Below, in pieces: positions 1 to 6,743 of a stretch of 56,029 bases of DNA (positions are counted from its first letter, which is position 1; each line of letters starts with the position of its first letter). This stretch comes from a virus, in the IMG/VR virus record IMGVR_UViG_3300021559_000001, positions 1-56,029 of that record; one strand, written 5' to 3'. A program made the translations under genes and the position numbers. The notes under the pieces were generated by a model. It had not been told where the DNA came from. It saw only the letters and a program-made list of their open reading frames with translations, and searched no databases.

Positions 1-464
1 CATCCGCTGAAAATCGCTGAAGCGCTGCCGGAGTTGGGATTGGTTTTGAATCCGTGAACCTCCGCAACCAGGTAGCCGGTTCCTGTGGTTGTGATCTGAA
101 TTCGCACGTAGGGGAAATAGCCCGTTGCGCGAATCTCTCCTTGGGTGGTTGCTGTTGTCGGATTGGTGAATGGGGATACGATCGTGCCGGCGAAGTTGAC
201 GAAGGTTCCGGCAATGCCTCCTGTTCCCAAGGGAGCATCCTGCAGGAGCACCGAGACTGTTGCGAAGCCGTTGGAAGAGTAGGTCACTACGAAGCCATCG
301 CAGCCCGCGAATCGATTGTCTATATTCTGGCTGGTGAAGGTTCCTGCTGTGGTGATGGGGGGATTTACGAATTTACCGCAGTCTGGCTGTTGTGAGGTGA
401 CGGGGGTGAGTTGCTGGGCTTGGAGGAGAGTACCTAAGAAGAGTGTAATTAGAGTGAGTTTCAT
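1..464 (-). CDS. Secreted beta-rich protein, 5' part (continues at 56000)
   Basis: N-terminal 154 codons of a 332 aa protein that crosses the circle junction and ends at 55466. It starts at 464 with a short signal peptide (MKLTLITLFLGTLLQAQ), so it is probably exported. The rest is Ser/Thr/Gly/Val-rich with few charges and isolated cysteines, as in phage surface or fibre proteins; I recognise no named domain. It lies at the 3' side of repeat arm L (466-515). The downstream gene is the beta-propeller protein 53385-55364, so the two may form one adhesion module. Confidence 0.8.
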   Translation of the reverse strand, partial: MKLTLITLFLGTLLQAQQLTPVTSQQPDCGKFVNPPITTAGTFTSQNIDNRFAGCDGFVVTYSSNGFATVSVLLQDAPLGTGGIAGTFVNFAGTIVSPFTNPTTATTQGEIRATGYFPYVRIQITTTGTGYLVAEVHGFKTNPNSGSASAIFSG

Positions 465-521
465 GATAAACCGCCGTCGTGCTGTCCAGCCGGTTCGGAA
501 TGCCAGTGCGCGGGAAATGTC

Positions 522-550
522 TTGACCCATTCGGGCCGGCGTAGTACAAC
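522..550 (+). promoter_or_regulatory. Sigma70-type promoter of the tRNA
   Basis: TTGACC at 522-527, 17 bases, then TACAAC at 545-550. The tRNA 5' base (557) is 7 bases after the -10 box, so transcription would start at or next to the mature tRNA end. Confidence 0.7.
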
Positions 551-556
551 TTCAAA

Positions 557-628
557 TGCGGCGTGGAGCAGAGGCAGCTCGGCAGGCTCATAACCTGTAG
601 GTCGCCGGTTCGAGTCCGGTCGCCGCAA
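557..628 (+). tRNA. tRNA-Met(CAT), initiator-like
   Basis: A full cloverleaf folds by eye. The acceptor stem TGCGGCG pairs with CGCCGCA over 7 bp (557-563 with 621-627). The D stem is GAGC/GCTC, the anticodon stem GCAGG/CCTGT with loop CTCATAA (anticodon CAT), and the T arm GCCGG-TTCGAGT-CCGGT. The 3' CCA is not encoded. The A11-T24 pair of the D stem is typical of bacterial initiator tRNAs, but the three consecutive G-C pairs at the base of the initiator anticodon stem are missing (A29 here) and position 1-72 is a paired T-A. It is therefore either an altered initiator tRNA or an elongator tRNA-Met/Ile2 with an initiator-like D arm. Confidence 0.88.
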
Positions 629-671
629 TTGGGAAAACTTGGATAAACCCTGCATAGCGAGGGACGGTCCA

Positions 672-736
672 TCCGGCGCGAGAGCGCGATTGTTGGTGGT
701 TGTGAAAAGGGTCCGGCGCGAGAGCGCGATTGTTGG
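672..736 (+). repeat. Duplicated hairpin after the tRNA
   Basis: A 25 bp sequence occurs twice, at 672-696 and 712-736 (period 40). Each copy contains GCGC-GAGA-GCGC, a stem closed by a GNRA-type tetraloop. Both follow the tRNA, so they would lie in its 3' trailer and could protect or process the transcript. A part of this sequence (GAGCGCGAT) also occurs in several L arms. No reading frame of note covers it. Confidence 0.55.
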
Positions 737-764
737 CCCAGCCGTCCAGCCTCCCGAAAATATC

Positions 765-793
765 TTGACCGCTTCCCGGTCTTCCGTTACACT
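765..793 (+). promoter_or_regulatory. Promoter of gene 806-997
   Basis: TTGACC at 765-770, 17 bases, TACACT at 788-793, then 12 bases to the ATG at 806. The predicted 5' leader is only about 5 bases. Confidence 0.7.
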
Positions 794-805
794 GAATCTC
801 CCCGC

Positions 806-997
806 ATGAACGTTCACATTATGAACCAACCTACTGTGTACGAACTGTACGCCACACTGGCGCGCCTGGTTGACGGCGGCCATGGAGCGAGGCCGATCAT
901 TATCTGTCACGGTCGCAAGAAGTTGGATATCATCCAGGTTGCAACTCGCCCGAATAATCCCGACGCGCCGGCCGAAATCGACACGCGGGAGAGGTAA
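806..997 (+). CDS. Small cassette protein, unknown
   Basis: A 63 aa soluble protein starting MNVHIMNQPTVYELYATL. A second ATG lies five codons in. The predicted mRNA start is within about 5 bases of the ATG and no Shine-Dalgarno sequence is visible, so translation is likely leaderless. The mixed charged and hydrophobic make-up (IIICHGRKKLDIIQVATRP) looks like a small folded alpha/beta protein. It is followed after 3 bases by gene 1001-1252. I do not recognise a family. Confidence 0.6.
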   Translation: MNVHIMNQPTVYELYATLARLVDGGHGARPIIICHGRKKLDIIQVATRPNNPDAPAEIDTRER

Positions 998-1000
998 AAT

Positions 1001-1252
1001 ATGCCAGGGTTGCTGAAACCAAGTGCTTGCTGTCCATGTTGCGGAGTCCCGTTGATGGGGCTCGCCGATTTGACCACATCGACGACAGTGACACGCGAGT
1101 ATTTCCACGAAAAGCAAAACGGGGAGCTGCGGCGTTCCAAATGTACGAAACGCTTCACGGATTTGCGGGCCGCTGCCAACGAACGGAGCGCTCTGGAAGT
1201 CCACTGCGCACTGGCGAGCACAGGCCGTCGCGGACAGTATCACCCAAACTAA
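1001..1252 (+). CDS. Small cysteine-rich cassette protein with repeat-encoded tail
   Basis: An 83 aa protein with a CCPCCG cluster near residue 10 and a further Cys near residue 47; a small zinc-binding fold is possible. The ATG has GAGAGG 8 bases upstream and follows the previous stop by 3 bases, so the two genes form a unit. The last residues (ALASTGRRGQYHPN) are encoded by repeat arm R. The same frame of R gives similar tails in the proteins at 6578-6736 and 22245-22463. Confidence 0.6.
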   Translation: MPGLLKPSACCPCCGVPLMGLADLTTSTTVTREYFHEKQNGELRRSKCTKRFTDLRAAANERSALEVHCALASTGRRGQYHPN

Positions 1253-1260
1253 AGTCATTT

Positions 1261-1812
1261 TCATAGCCACGGATACTCCGTTCTTGGCCAGATATACCCT
1301 GTAAGCGCGCAGATCGTTTTCCCTGCTGGGTCTAGGGGTCCGCTTCCTGGGTTGGCGAAGTTCACGAAATACTGAAGCAATTGCCCGGAGAGCAGCGGAA
1401 TTCCTTGCCCCACAACATCGAAGGGCACGGTTAAGCTTCCGAGAGAGGTGCGGATATTGTCGAAAAATGGAATGTAGCGCCGGTCCTGCTGGACTCTCCA
1501 CACGATATCCCCGGATTCCTCGACGAAGCCGAACGAGTTCCAGACGTTCGTCATGCTGATTAAAAGGCCGTCGTAGCCCAGTGGAATGCGTTCGGAGAAT
1601 ACCAGATGGTCGGCGCCGTCGATGAGCCCCACTGAGGCGAGAGCTTTCCGCGGCTGCCAGCGCTTCGAGGTTTCGGGCGGCTGCAGAAATGGCGTGAGCC
1701 GGTTCGATTTCGGCCGGTTGGCCACGATCCTGCAGAACTCGCGTTGGGAGTGTTTCAGCCATTGAGAGGCTTGAATCAGATCAGTGTCACATGCTCCAAG
1801 GTTTCCTAGCAT
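1261..1812 (-). CDS. Probable virion protein, unknown
   Basis: A 183 aa protein whose ATG at 1812 is preceded by AAAGGAAC. The N-terminal third is charged and helical. From about residue 65 the sequence becomes beta-rich and aromatic (WNSFGFVEESGDIVWRV, RRYIPFFDNIRTSLGSLTVPF) like the other virion candidates, but the repeated PGSQI/FxGxKRF signature seen at 4270-8996 is not clear here. No signal peptide or membrane segment. It lies between cassettes 1 and 2. Confidence 0.72.
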   Translation of the reverse strand: MLGNLGACDTDLIQASQWLKHSQREFCRIVANRPKSNRLTPFLQPPETSKRWQPRKALASVGLIDGADHLVFSERIPLGYDGLLISMTNVWNSFGFVEESGDIVWRVQQDRRYIPFFDNIRTSLGSLTVPFDVVGQGIPLLSGQLLQYFVNFANPGSGPLDPAGKTICALTGYIWPRTEYPWL

Positions 1813-1924
1813 AGATTGTTCCTTTGGGGTAAACCGCCGTCGTGCTGTCCGCCAAGGCTTCCGGGTGTCCTTCGCGCGGTGAAAGTACCAGTACAGAATG
1901 CCGCTTGAGAATGTTGGGAAACCC

Positions 1925-1953
1925 TTGTTTTCGATATTCTGACCGAGTATTCT
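1925..1953 (+). promoter_or_regulatory. Promoter of gene 1962-2477, leaderless layout
   Basis: TTGTTT at 1925-1930, 17 bases, TATTCT at 1948-1953, then 8 bases to the ATG at 1962. There is no purine-rich ribosome binding site; the transcript would start 1-2 bases before the ATG. Confidence 0.6.
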
Positions 1954-1961
1954 ATAGACCC

Positions 1962-2477
1962 ATGATCACCGCCGAACTGCAAAAAGAAATCGACAGTGCC
2001 CTTGAAACCACTCTGATGTTTGCGCCTAAGGGTGCAACCCTCAAAGAACTTGCCGCGCGAGCTTACAATTCCAATCGTCCGATATTCGATCAGGCTCAAC
2101 CCACCTGGATGCTGGATCGTATTGAGTGGATGATAGCGAGAAAGCGTAGGACGATAATTTCTGTTGATGCTGAGGAGCCCGCCCAATTCATGCTCCCTGG
2201 TTTTGAACGTATCCCCCGACGCCTCACAATGAAAAGCGGGAAACGTGTTGCTTTGCAGAACGCGATTCTTTCTCAACTGCGCGAGTATAGAGCCGCCCTG
2301 ATCGTGCAACTGACGAATTACCGGAACACGCTCGCTTCGAAAGATCCGGCCCAACATCCGAGAGTTCTCGCCCTCGACCGGCTGATTGAGTTGATGGAAG
2401 CCCACTCCGTCAAAGGTAAGACTGTCACAGTGGGCGACGTTATGGCCGCCGAGCGCAAAAAACAGGAGTGGCGCTAG
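1962..2477 (+). CDS. Cassette protein, paralogue of 51509-52156
   Basis: A 171 aa, charged, mostly helical protein of unknown function. Its C-terminal 85 residues match the end of the protein at 51509-52156: FERIP followed by a variable Leu-rich segment, helix RLIELMEA against RLIQLMQA, then TVTVGDVM against GITVKKAM. The N-terminal half (KGATLKELAARAYNSN) could be a small helix-turn-helix. A small regulator is possible but not shown. It is the only protein gene in cassette 2 and stops just before arm R. Confidence 0.75.
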   Translation: MITAELQKEIDSALETTLMFAPKGATLKELAARAYNSNRPIFDQAQPTWMLDRIEWMIARKRRTIISVDAEEPAQFMLPGFERIPRRLTMKSGKRVALQNAILSQLREYRAALIVQLTNYRNTLASKDPAQHPRVLALDRLIELMEAHSVKGKTVTVGDVMAAERKKQEWR

Positions 2478-2536
2478 AGCCTCCGCGCAATGCCGACTCC
2501 GAAGCCGCGTCGATAGTCGAGCCCAAACTAAAAGCA

Positions 2537-3103
2537 TCACTTTGGCTCCAAAAAAAACATCGCCAGTTGACAGGACACATTATTATCCGACCCTGGCTGG
2601 GAATCGTTGGACACTTCACAATGGATCTGGCCCGGTTCCAATATTAGCCGCGGCTCATCTAGCAACTCGATCGGCGGGTTCAGCGTGTTGAACGTGGTCG
2701 TCACCGTCGAACCGCCCTTGATTCCTTGCCCTGCCTGCGGACGGTCGTAGATTCCCATCCCTGTGAACGATTCACGTATCATGACGCTGAACTTGGATTG
2801 CACGATCCCATCGTTGTTTACCGCGAAGGTCAAGCCCCACAGGTAGGAGCCGGGGCGTACCTGGAACTCGAGAAACTCCGTCTTGCCGGGTGGAATGTTC
2901 GTCGAGTTGGTATTGTTCGGGTTGGTGAATTGCTTCGGGCAGATGAAAACGCGCGGCCGGTAGCTGTCGGCCGCCAGTCTCAAATTCTGCATGGTCTCGT
3001 TTTGAAGGCAGTTCCAATACCAGTTCGATCCTTGGAGGGGGCGGGTTCCAAAGATTGATCCATAGCAGAAGCCGTCGAGTATTTGGGGGTAGTTTGTTAG
3101 CAT
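2537..3103 (-). CDS. Probable virion protein with beta-sandwich character
   Basis: A 188 aa protein; the ATG at 3103 has AAGGAG 6 bases upstream. Beta-rich and Asn/Pro/Gln-rich with the motif EPGQIHCEVSN and end QLAMFFLEPK, resembling the PxSQIxxDL...FxGxKR pattern of the neighbouring virion candidates. No signal peptide or membrane segment, so it may be an internally made capsid or spike protein. The stop at 2537 directly precedes arm R of cassette 2. Confidence 0.75.
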   Translation of the reverse strand: MLTNYPQILDGFCYGSIFGTRPLQGSNWYWNCLQNETMQNLRLAADSYRPRVFICPKQFTNPNNTNSTNIPPGKTEFLEFQVRPGSYLWGLTFAVNNDGIVQSKFSVMIRESFTGMGIYDRPQAGQGIKGGSTVTTTFNTLNPPIELLDEPRLILEPGQIHCEVSNDSQPGSDNNVSCQLAMFFLEPK

Positions 3104-3121
3104 GAGGCTCCTTGGAATCTT

Positions 3122-3346
3122 GGGGGTAAACCGCCGTCGTGCTGCGGAGGAAGGTTTCGGGTTTGACTTCGCGCGGTGGAAGTGTATAATCGTTTCGGCA
3201 GCTTGACGATCCGTGGTTCTGTTGGGCGCTTTATTTCGGGATACTCTCCGAGGCCCACGCTTGACCTTGCGCCGATCAAGCCGTTCAAACTGGCCCCCGC
3301 GCAATGCCGATTCTGAGCCTGCGTCGATCCTTCAGCCCAAACTAAG
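3122..3346. repeat. Inverted-repeat cassette 3 (no protein gene)
   Basis: Arm L 3122-3181 and arm R 3294-3346 enclose about 110 bp without a credible reading frame. The interval carries a strong promoter at 3163-3190 and a potential hairpin TGGGC...GCCCA (about 3224-3260) with an inner CGGGA/TCCG stem, so the cargo may be a small RNA. The next plus-strand gene starts 105 bases beyond arm R. Confidence 0.65.
3163..3190 (+). promoter_or_regulatory. Strong promoter in cassette 3
   Basis: TTGACT at 3163-3168, 16 bases, perfect TATAAT at 3185-3190. The -35 box lies inside repeat arm L. It can serve a short RNA within the cassette and, by read-through, gene 3451-4014. Confidence 0.7.
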
Positions 3347-3450
3347 GTCCTCATCCTGTAAGTACCTAGAACCAACGGCCTAGGTGAAGAAATAGAACCG
3401 AATTCGGACACGCTGGGACTGTTTCCCGCGTCTCTAAGGCAGGAGAATAA

Positions 3451-4014
3451 ATGTATGAAAACTTTCTGGATAGCAATGTTATACTTGGCGATGCTCTGGC
3501 CTGGTTGGCAGTTGAGATCGAGCGTTCTGACATCCACGTCCGCCATCAATGGCAAGCCGTTGTTTACTTCCACGTCCCCTGCGGGGTTTGTCAGGAAATG
3601 ACGCTGCACGATCAGTACGGAGAGGTCGAGGTTGGAATCGGCGATCTGTTTGAAATGAAGACGGGTCCCGCACAGAATCAATTCTCCGCTACGCTGGCTG
3701 TTGTCTGTCCCGAGCCGCTGACATTCAAGGGCCAACCGATTATCTGCGTACGTCTGAAACAAGGCGTCCTTGAGCATAACGGATCGAGATTTGAATACTC
3801 CGAAGAGCGGAACAATCTGCTTTTCAACCTCACTGGCGATCAGGTGGCGCGCCTGATCCGTGAGCATCGCCTGATGACCTTCGATATTCCCGCGCCGCAA
3901 TTGCCGCAGTTGCCGCAGAATATCTTGGACGAGAAAGTAATCAAGCCTCGCCGCGCTTCCGACAGCAAGAAACCCGCACGAAAGCATGAGCCAAACCAAA
4001 GCAGCCTGTTTTAG
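3451..4014 (+). CDS. Hypothetical protein, 187 aa
   Basis: Starts at an ATG with GCAGGAG 7 bases upstream, one of the few good Shine-Dalgarno sites on the plus strand in this half. The protein is acidic to neutral with a VPCGVCQEMTLHDQ segment (a CxxC pair), mixed beta strands to about residue 150, then a Pro/Lys tail ending QSSLF. No signal peptide. I do not recognise a family. It is probably transcribed from the promoter at 3163-3190. Minus-strand reading frames over it are long but look like shadows. Confidence 0.72.
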   Translation: MYENFLDSNVILGDALAWLAVEIERSDIHVRHQWQAVVYFHVPCGVCQEMTLHDQYGEVEVGIGDLFEMKTGPAQNQFSATLAVVCPEPLTFKGQPIICVRLKQGVLEHNGSRFEYSEERNNLLFNLTGDQVARLIREHRLMTFDIPAPQLPQLPQNILDEKVIKPRRASDSKKPARKHEPNQSSLF

Positions 4015-4073
4015 CCATACCAAACCATGGCAGAGGCTCTGGCGATTCGTTGTAGGGCTTCCTTTGGTGGCTG

Positions 4074-4202
4074 TCATAGCAGCAATCCCAGATCCTCGCA
4101 GAGTTCGCGGTATTCCCGATAGTTGTCGCCGCGGTCAGAACTTTTCCAGAATTCCTCTTCGCGAAACTCACGCATGATGCGCTGGGCCTGAGTTTCCGGC
4201 AT
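4074..4202 (-). CDS. Micro-protein, 42 aa, repeat-supplied ribosome binding site
   Basis: A charged helical peptide starting MPETQAQRIMREFREEE; GGGGGAACTC before the ATG at 4202 comes from the inner end of repeat arm R (4206-4259). The frame is open upstream through the repeat, so a 61 aa form starting MVWAQYST is also possible. Its stop overlaps (ATGA) the start of a long frame antisense to gene 3451-4014, whose first residues could be translated by coupling. Confidence 0.5.
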   Translation of the reverse strand: MPETQAQRIMREFREEEFWKSSDRGDNYREYRELCEDLGLLL

Positions 4203-4205
4203 GAG

Positions 4206-4259
4206 TTCCCCCGCGCAATGCCGACTCCGAGCCTGCGTCGAATATTGAGCCCAAACCAT
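4206..4259. repeat. Solitary repeat arm R
   Basis: CCGCGCAATGCCGACTCC to GAGCCCAAACCATAAA. It lies between the convergent ends of the 3451-4202 region and the minus gene 4270-5166, without a matching L arm directly to the left; the nearest L is at 3122. Confidence 0.65.
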
Positions 4260-4269
4260 AAAAACCCTG

Positions 4270-5166
4270 TTACCCGTTTACCGGCCCACTCACTGGAATT
4301 CGTTCCATCCCATCAAATATAATCTGCCACACATTCCCTTGAGCAACTGATTGCACCGCGTACAGATCGACTAGAATCTGACTCTGCCGCGGATAAAGGA
4401 TCCCTGGACAGGGGAACACTCCAGGCATCGGCGCCGGATCGGCCTGAAAGATCGGGGAAATCTGGTCGATGATGTAGGAATCCGGCACGGGCGCATTGGA
4501 AAGCGGATAGCCGCTCGAATCGTACAGCCAGTAATTGAAGACGCCCACGCGATCGGTGGTGACCAGCGGGACGCCTCCCGACAATGGCGGAGTGGCCGTT
4601 CCCGTGTCGAGTTGAATGATCCGATGGAGCTCGAAGTCGAGCCCGGCATTGATTCTTACGCTGAACCGCTGGTGATTCCCTCTCGTCCACGTTACAGGCC
4701 CCACGTTGAGCACGTACTGATAGCCGCGGGTGATGTAACCGGGACACGGATACGGCGCCTTCTCCCACGGAAACCGCTTGACCCCCTGGAATGCAAGGTA
4801 CGCAAGGAAGTCGGTTCCACCCGAGACCGCTACCGCTTTCGTAATCGTGGCGAGGTCGAAACGGATCTGGCTTTCCCGCGGGTAGTGTTTTTCAGGAACG
4901 ACGCTGATGTCCGCTTGTGGCCCTGCGATCGCCGCGGCCGGCAGCCAGGCGTAGGAGTTGCTGTAGTTGCGATAGGCGAAGAATTGCGCGATCGACGACG
5001 CGCCCGCGATCCGTCGAAGGATAAATTCCGCATCTCCATCGAGTTTGGTCGAGAGGGTATTGTTGACGCTGGTTCCATTCGTCAACCCGGTTCCGTCGAA
5101 CATGTAGATGTAAGGCACGTCATGGCAGCCTGGGGGGGTGATGTAGGGGGAGTATAGGTTGCTCAT
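4270..5166 (-). CDS. Virion protein with tandem beta-rich domains (copy 1)
   Basis: A 298 aa protein, near-duplicate of 6744-7598. Two copies of one domain follow each other: residues 1-145 with DGDAEFILRRI, YPRESQIRFDL, FQGVKRFP; and 155-295 with NAGLDFELHRI, YPRQSQILVDLY, IIFDGMERIP. Single-domain relatives are 7632-8090 and 8574-8996. The make-up (alternating polar and aromatic strands, many Pro/Gly turns, no signal peptide, no membrane segment) fits a jelly-roll-like capsid or spike protein. The tandem arrangement would give a double-barrel subunit; that is inference. AAAAGG precedes the ATG. Confidence 0.85.
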   Translation of the reverse strand: MSNLYSPYITPPGCHDVPYIYMFDGTGLTNGTSVNNTLSTKLDGDAEFILRRIAGASSIAQFFAYRNYSNSYAWLPAAAIAGPQADISVVPEKHYPRESQIRFDLATITKAVAVSGGTDFLAYLAFQGVKRFPWEKAPYPCPGYITRGYQYVLNVGPVTWTRGNHQRFSVRINAGLDFELHRIIQLDTGTATPPLSGGVPLVTTDRVGVFNYWLYDSSGYPLSNAPVPDSYIIDQISPIFQADPAPMPGVFPCPGILYPRQSQILVDLYAVQSVAQGNVWQIIFDGMERIPVSGPVNG

Positions 5167-5177
5167 GAGGATGCCTT

Positions 5178-5298
5178 TTGGGGTGAACCTCGGTCGTGCT
5201 GTCCGCCAAGGTTACGCGCGGCCGTGCCCCCGGTGGAAGTGATTTCCCCCGCGCAATGCCAGCCGCGAACCTGCGTCGATAATCGAGCCCAAACTAAA
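5178..5298. repeat. Inverted-repeat pair 4, no cargo
   Basis: Arm L 5178-5237 and arm R 5245-5298 lie back to back with less than 10 bases between them. They fill the whole gap between the two minus-strand virion genes 4270-5166 and 5303-6508. This is the simplest form of the pair and shows that the two arms belong together even without cargo. Confidence 0.75.
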
Positions 5299-5302
5299 AA
5301 CG

Positions 5303-6508
5303 TCATGACGGTAGCAAGCACCTCTTAACGGGTCCCGGACTGCTGGGCGACAGAAGCATGACCAGTAGACTATGAGCGGTGGCCGGAGCATGGGCGGCAT
5401 CCTGCTCGGTCCAGGTGATACCGTCTGCTGATTTGAAGATGCGAATCTGATAGCTGATCGGCAGCCCCTCATGGAAAAACAGCGTTACGTAGAGCGGATT
5501 ACCAGCCCCGCCCGGCCCGACGTAGTAACCGGCATCGGTCGCGCCGTTTTGGGATAGCGCCGTGACAATCCCGAAAGCTCCGCTTGCGAGCTGCGCCGCC
5601 GATAGAGAGAAAATAAATTGGCTAGCGGCAGGCACGCCAGGCACGGGATTAGCTACCGCGTCATAAAACAAAGCCGGCGCGCTCCAGACTCCCGCGATTC
5701 GCGTGCTCTTGAACACGCTAATCACCGTCGGCGAGTTGTTCGTGTTCCAAAAGAGATTCAAATTGCCGGAATTGTCCACAACCAGGTACTCATCCTGATC
5801 GATATCGGTATTCGGGAGCGTGGTGTCGACCTGTTCAAATGTCCAAACCGGAGTAATCGAAGTGGCTGGATTTCCGAACCATACCCCAACCGGAAACGGC
5901 GATACTGTCGAGAAATACCCGAAAGCGATCTGACCGTTCCATAGCACTGGCGTCGAAATGAAACCACTCGGCGCACCCGCATCCGCCAGGATGACTTGAC
6001 CAAGATTCACCACGCCGCCCGTCGATAGAGTGCCGTGCATCATGATAGTAGGGCTCAGAATATTAGTTTGGTGCTGAAAGTAGATGACATGGATTAAATT
6101 GTTCTGATCTACGATTGCCTGAACGAAGCCCGGCTCATTGCTAACGTTGACCACACTTGGAGTGAAAACAGTTTGAGGTCCCCAGACGCCGCCGCTGAAG
6201 ACCCGGTAAAACAGGTTGCTTCCGCTGCCCGTCCCGCCCCCGAAGAACACGTAAACATCGCCGCTCGCAACCTGACAGCTAGCTCGAAATGTTCCATTGG
6301 CAGGCAACGTAAACCCGGCATCGGGAACTCCGTATGCATCCGTCACCATGCTGTAGTTGACCACATGGATATGGCCTGGAAAGATGGGGTCGACGTAGAC
6401 CAGGCGGATGAAACCGGCTGCTGGCTTCTGAAATGGCCCCATAAAGCCATTGCTGGCGTTATTCTGCAAGCTCAGGTTTGTAGGGTCGATCAGGTTTGGG
6501 CTGGGCAC
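5303..6508 (-). CDS. Beta-propeller-like virion surface protein
   Basis: A 401 aa protein starting with GTG at 6508, AAGGAG 11 bases upstream. Repeating blade-like units (VYVDPIFPGHIHVVNY, HVIYFQHQTN, LNLFWNTNNSPTVISVFK, IRIFKSADGITWTEQD) resemble sialidase/BNR-type propellers; the last one is a typical Asp-box strand. Such proteins bind glycans and often act as receptor-binding spikes. No signal peptide. It sits between the two tandem-domain proteins in the same orientation. A related blade pattern occurs in 53385-55364. Confidence 0.8.
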   Translation of the reverse strand: MPSPNLIDPTNLSLQNNASNGFMGPFQKPAAGFIRLVYVDPIFPGHIHVVNYSMVTDAYGVPDAGFTLPANGTFRASCQVASGDVYVFFGGGTGSGSNLFYRVFSGGVWGPQTVFTPSVVNVSNEPGFVQAIVDQNNLIHVIYFQHQTNILSPTIMMHGTLSTGGVVNLGQVILADAGAPSGFISTPVLWNGQIAFGYFSTVSPFPVGVWFGNPATSITPVWTFEQVDTTLPNTDIDQDEYLVVDNSGNLNLFWNTNNSPTVISVFKSTRIAGVWSAPALFYDAVANPVPGVPAASQFIFSLSAAQLASGAFGIVTALSQNGATDAGYYVGPGGAGNPLYVTLFFHEGLPISYQIRIFKSADGITWTEQDAAHAPATAHSLLVMLLSPSSPGPVKRCLLPS

Positions 6509-6526
6509 GGTTCAGAGTACTCCTTG

Positions 6527-6735
6527 TGTTTGAATCCGTGCTGGCTGCGCTATGATGAATGGTGCGAGCGCGATCCTATGCCCTGTCTGGAATACGTGCA
6601 AATATGCGTCTGCGGTCATACCTACAGCCTTCACACGCACACAGTATGCCCGGTTTGTTTTCGATGGCCCGTTAAAAGCGTGCCCCGCGCAACGGCAAGC
6701 ACGGAGCAGCCGTCGACAAATAAGCCCAAATACTA
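6527..6735. repeat. Inverted-repeat cassette 5 (micro-gene)
   Basis: Arm L 6527-6576 (TTTGAATCCGTGCTGGCTGC, ends GCGAGCGCGATCC) and arm R 6681-6735 (CCCGCGCAACGGCAAGC to AAGCCCAAATACTAA). L carries a TATGAT box preceded 15 bases upstream by TTGAAT, a possible weak promoter shared with the L arms at 20221 and 22193. The cargo is the gene 6578-6736, whose end lies in R. Confidence 0.7.
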
Positions 6736-6736
6736 A
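6578..6736 (+). CDS. Micro-protein with zinc-knuckle pattern and repeat-encoded tail
   Basis: A 52 aa protein: MPCLEYVQICVCGHTYSLHT, then HTVCPVCF. The C-x-C, H...H and C-x-x-C arrangement fits a small zinc-binding finger. The last 18 residues (RATASTEQPSTNKPKY) are read from repeat arm R, in the same frame as the tail of 22245-22463. The ATG directly follows arm L. A 76-codon minus-strand frame (6512-6742) covers the same DNA and is built mostly from the two arms; I favour the plus-strand gene because its unique part has the metal-binding pattern. Confidence 0.55.
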   Translation: MPCLEYVQICVCGHTYSLHTHTVCPVCFRWPVKSVPRATASTEQPSTNKPKY

Positions 6737-6743
6737 GCCCATT

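Larger units (their letters stand above)
466..1254. repeat. Inverted-repeat cassette 1 (tRNA plus two small genes)
   Basis: Arm L at 466-515 and arm R at 1203-1254 are imperfect inverted copies of the same roughly 50 bp repeat. L has the AACCGCCGTCGTGCTGTCC core and ends near GCGCGG; R begins GCGCACTGG and ends ACCCAAACTAAAG. They enclose plus-strand cargo only: a tRNA, a duplicated hairpin and two small genes. The flanking virion genes run on the minus strand and are not interrupted, so the cassette sits exactly between two gene ends. Confidence 0.75.
1825..2533. repeat. Inverted-repeat cassette 2 (one gene)
   Basis: Arm L 1825-1880 (TAAACCGCCGTCGTGCTGTCC core, ends GCGCGG) and arm R 2481-2533 (CCGCGCAATGCCGACTCC to GAGCCCAAACTAAAAG) face each other and enclose the plus-strand gene 1962-2477. 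The outer edges touch the start region of the minus gene on the left and the stop codon of the minus gene on the right. Confidence 0.75.

Noticed and set aside
461-1762. 433-codon minus-strand frame over the tRNA and two cassette genes
   Set aside because: Arg/Ala/Ser-rich shadow that covers a tRNA, two plus-strand genes with promoters and most of gene 1261-1812 in another frame.
1806-2540. 244-codon minus frame starting MMLLVWARLST
   Set aside because: Antisense to gene 1962-2477, and both ends are repeat-derived. The ATG-containing repeat start is reported as a finding instead.
3097-4077. 326-codon minus-strand frame starting at an ATGA junction
   Set aside because: It is antisense to the well-supported gene 3451-4014 and runs through two repeat arms; only its first residues could be translated by coupling.
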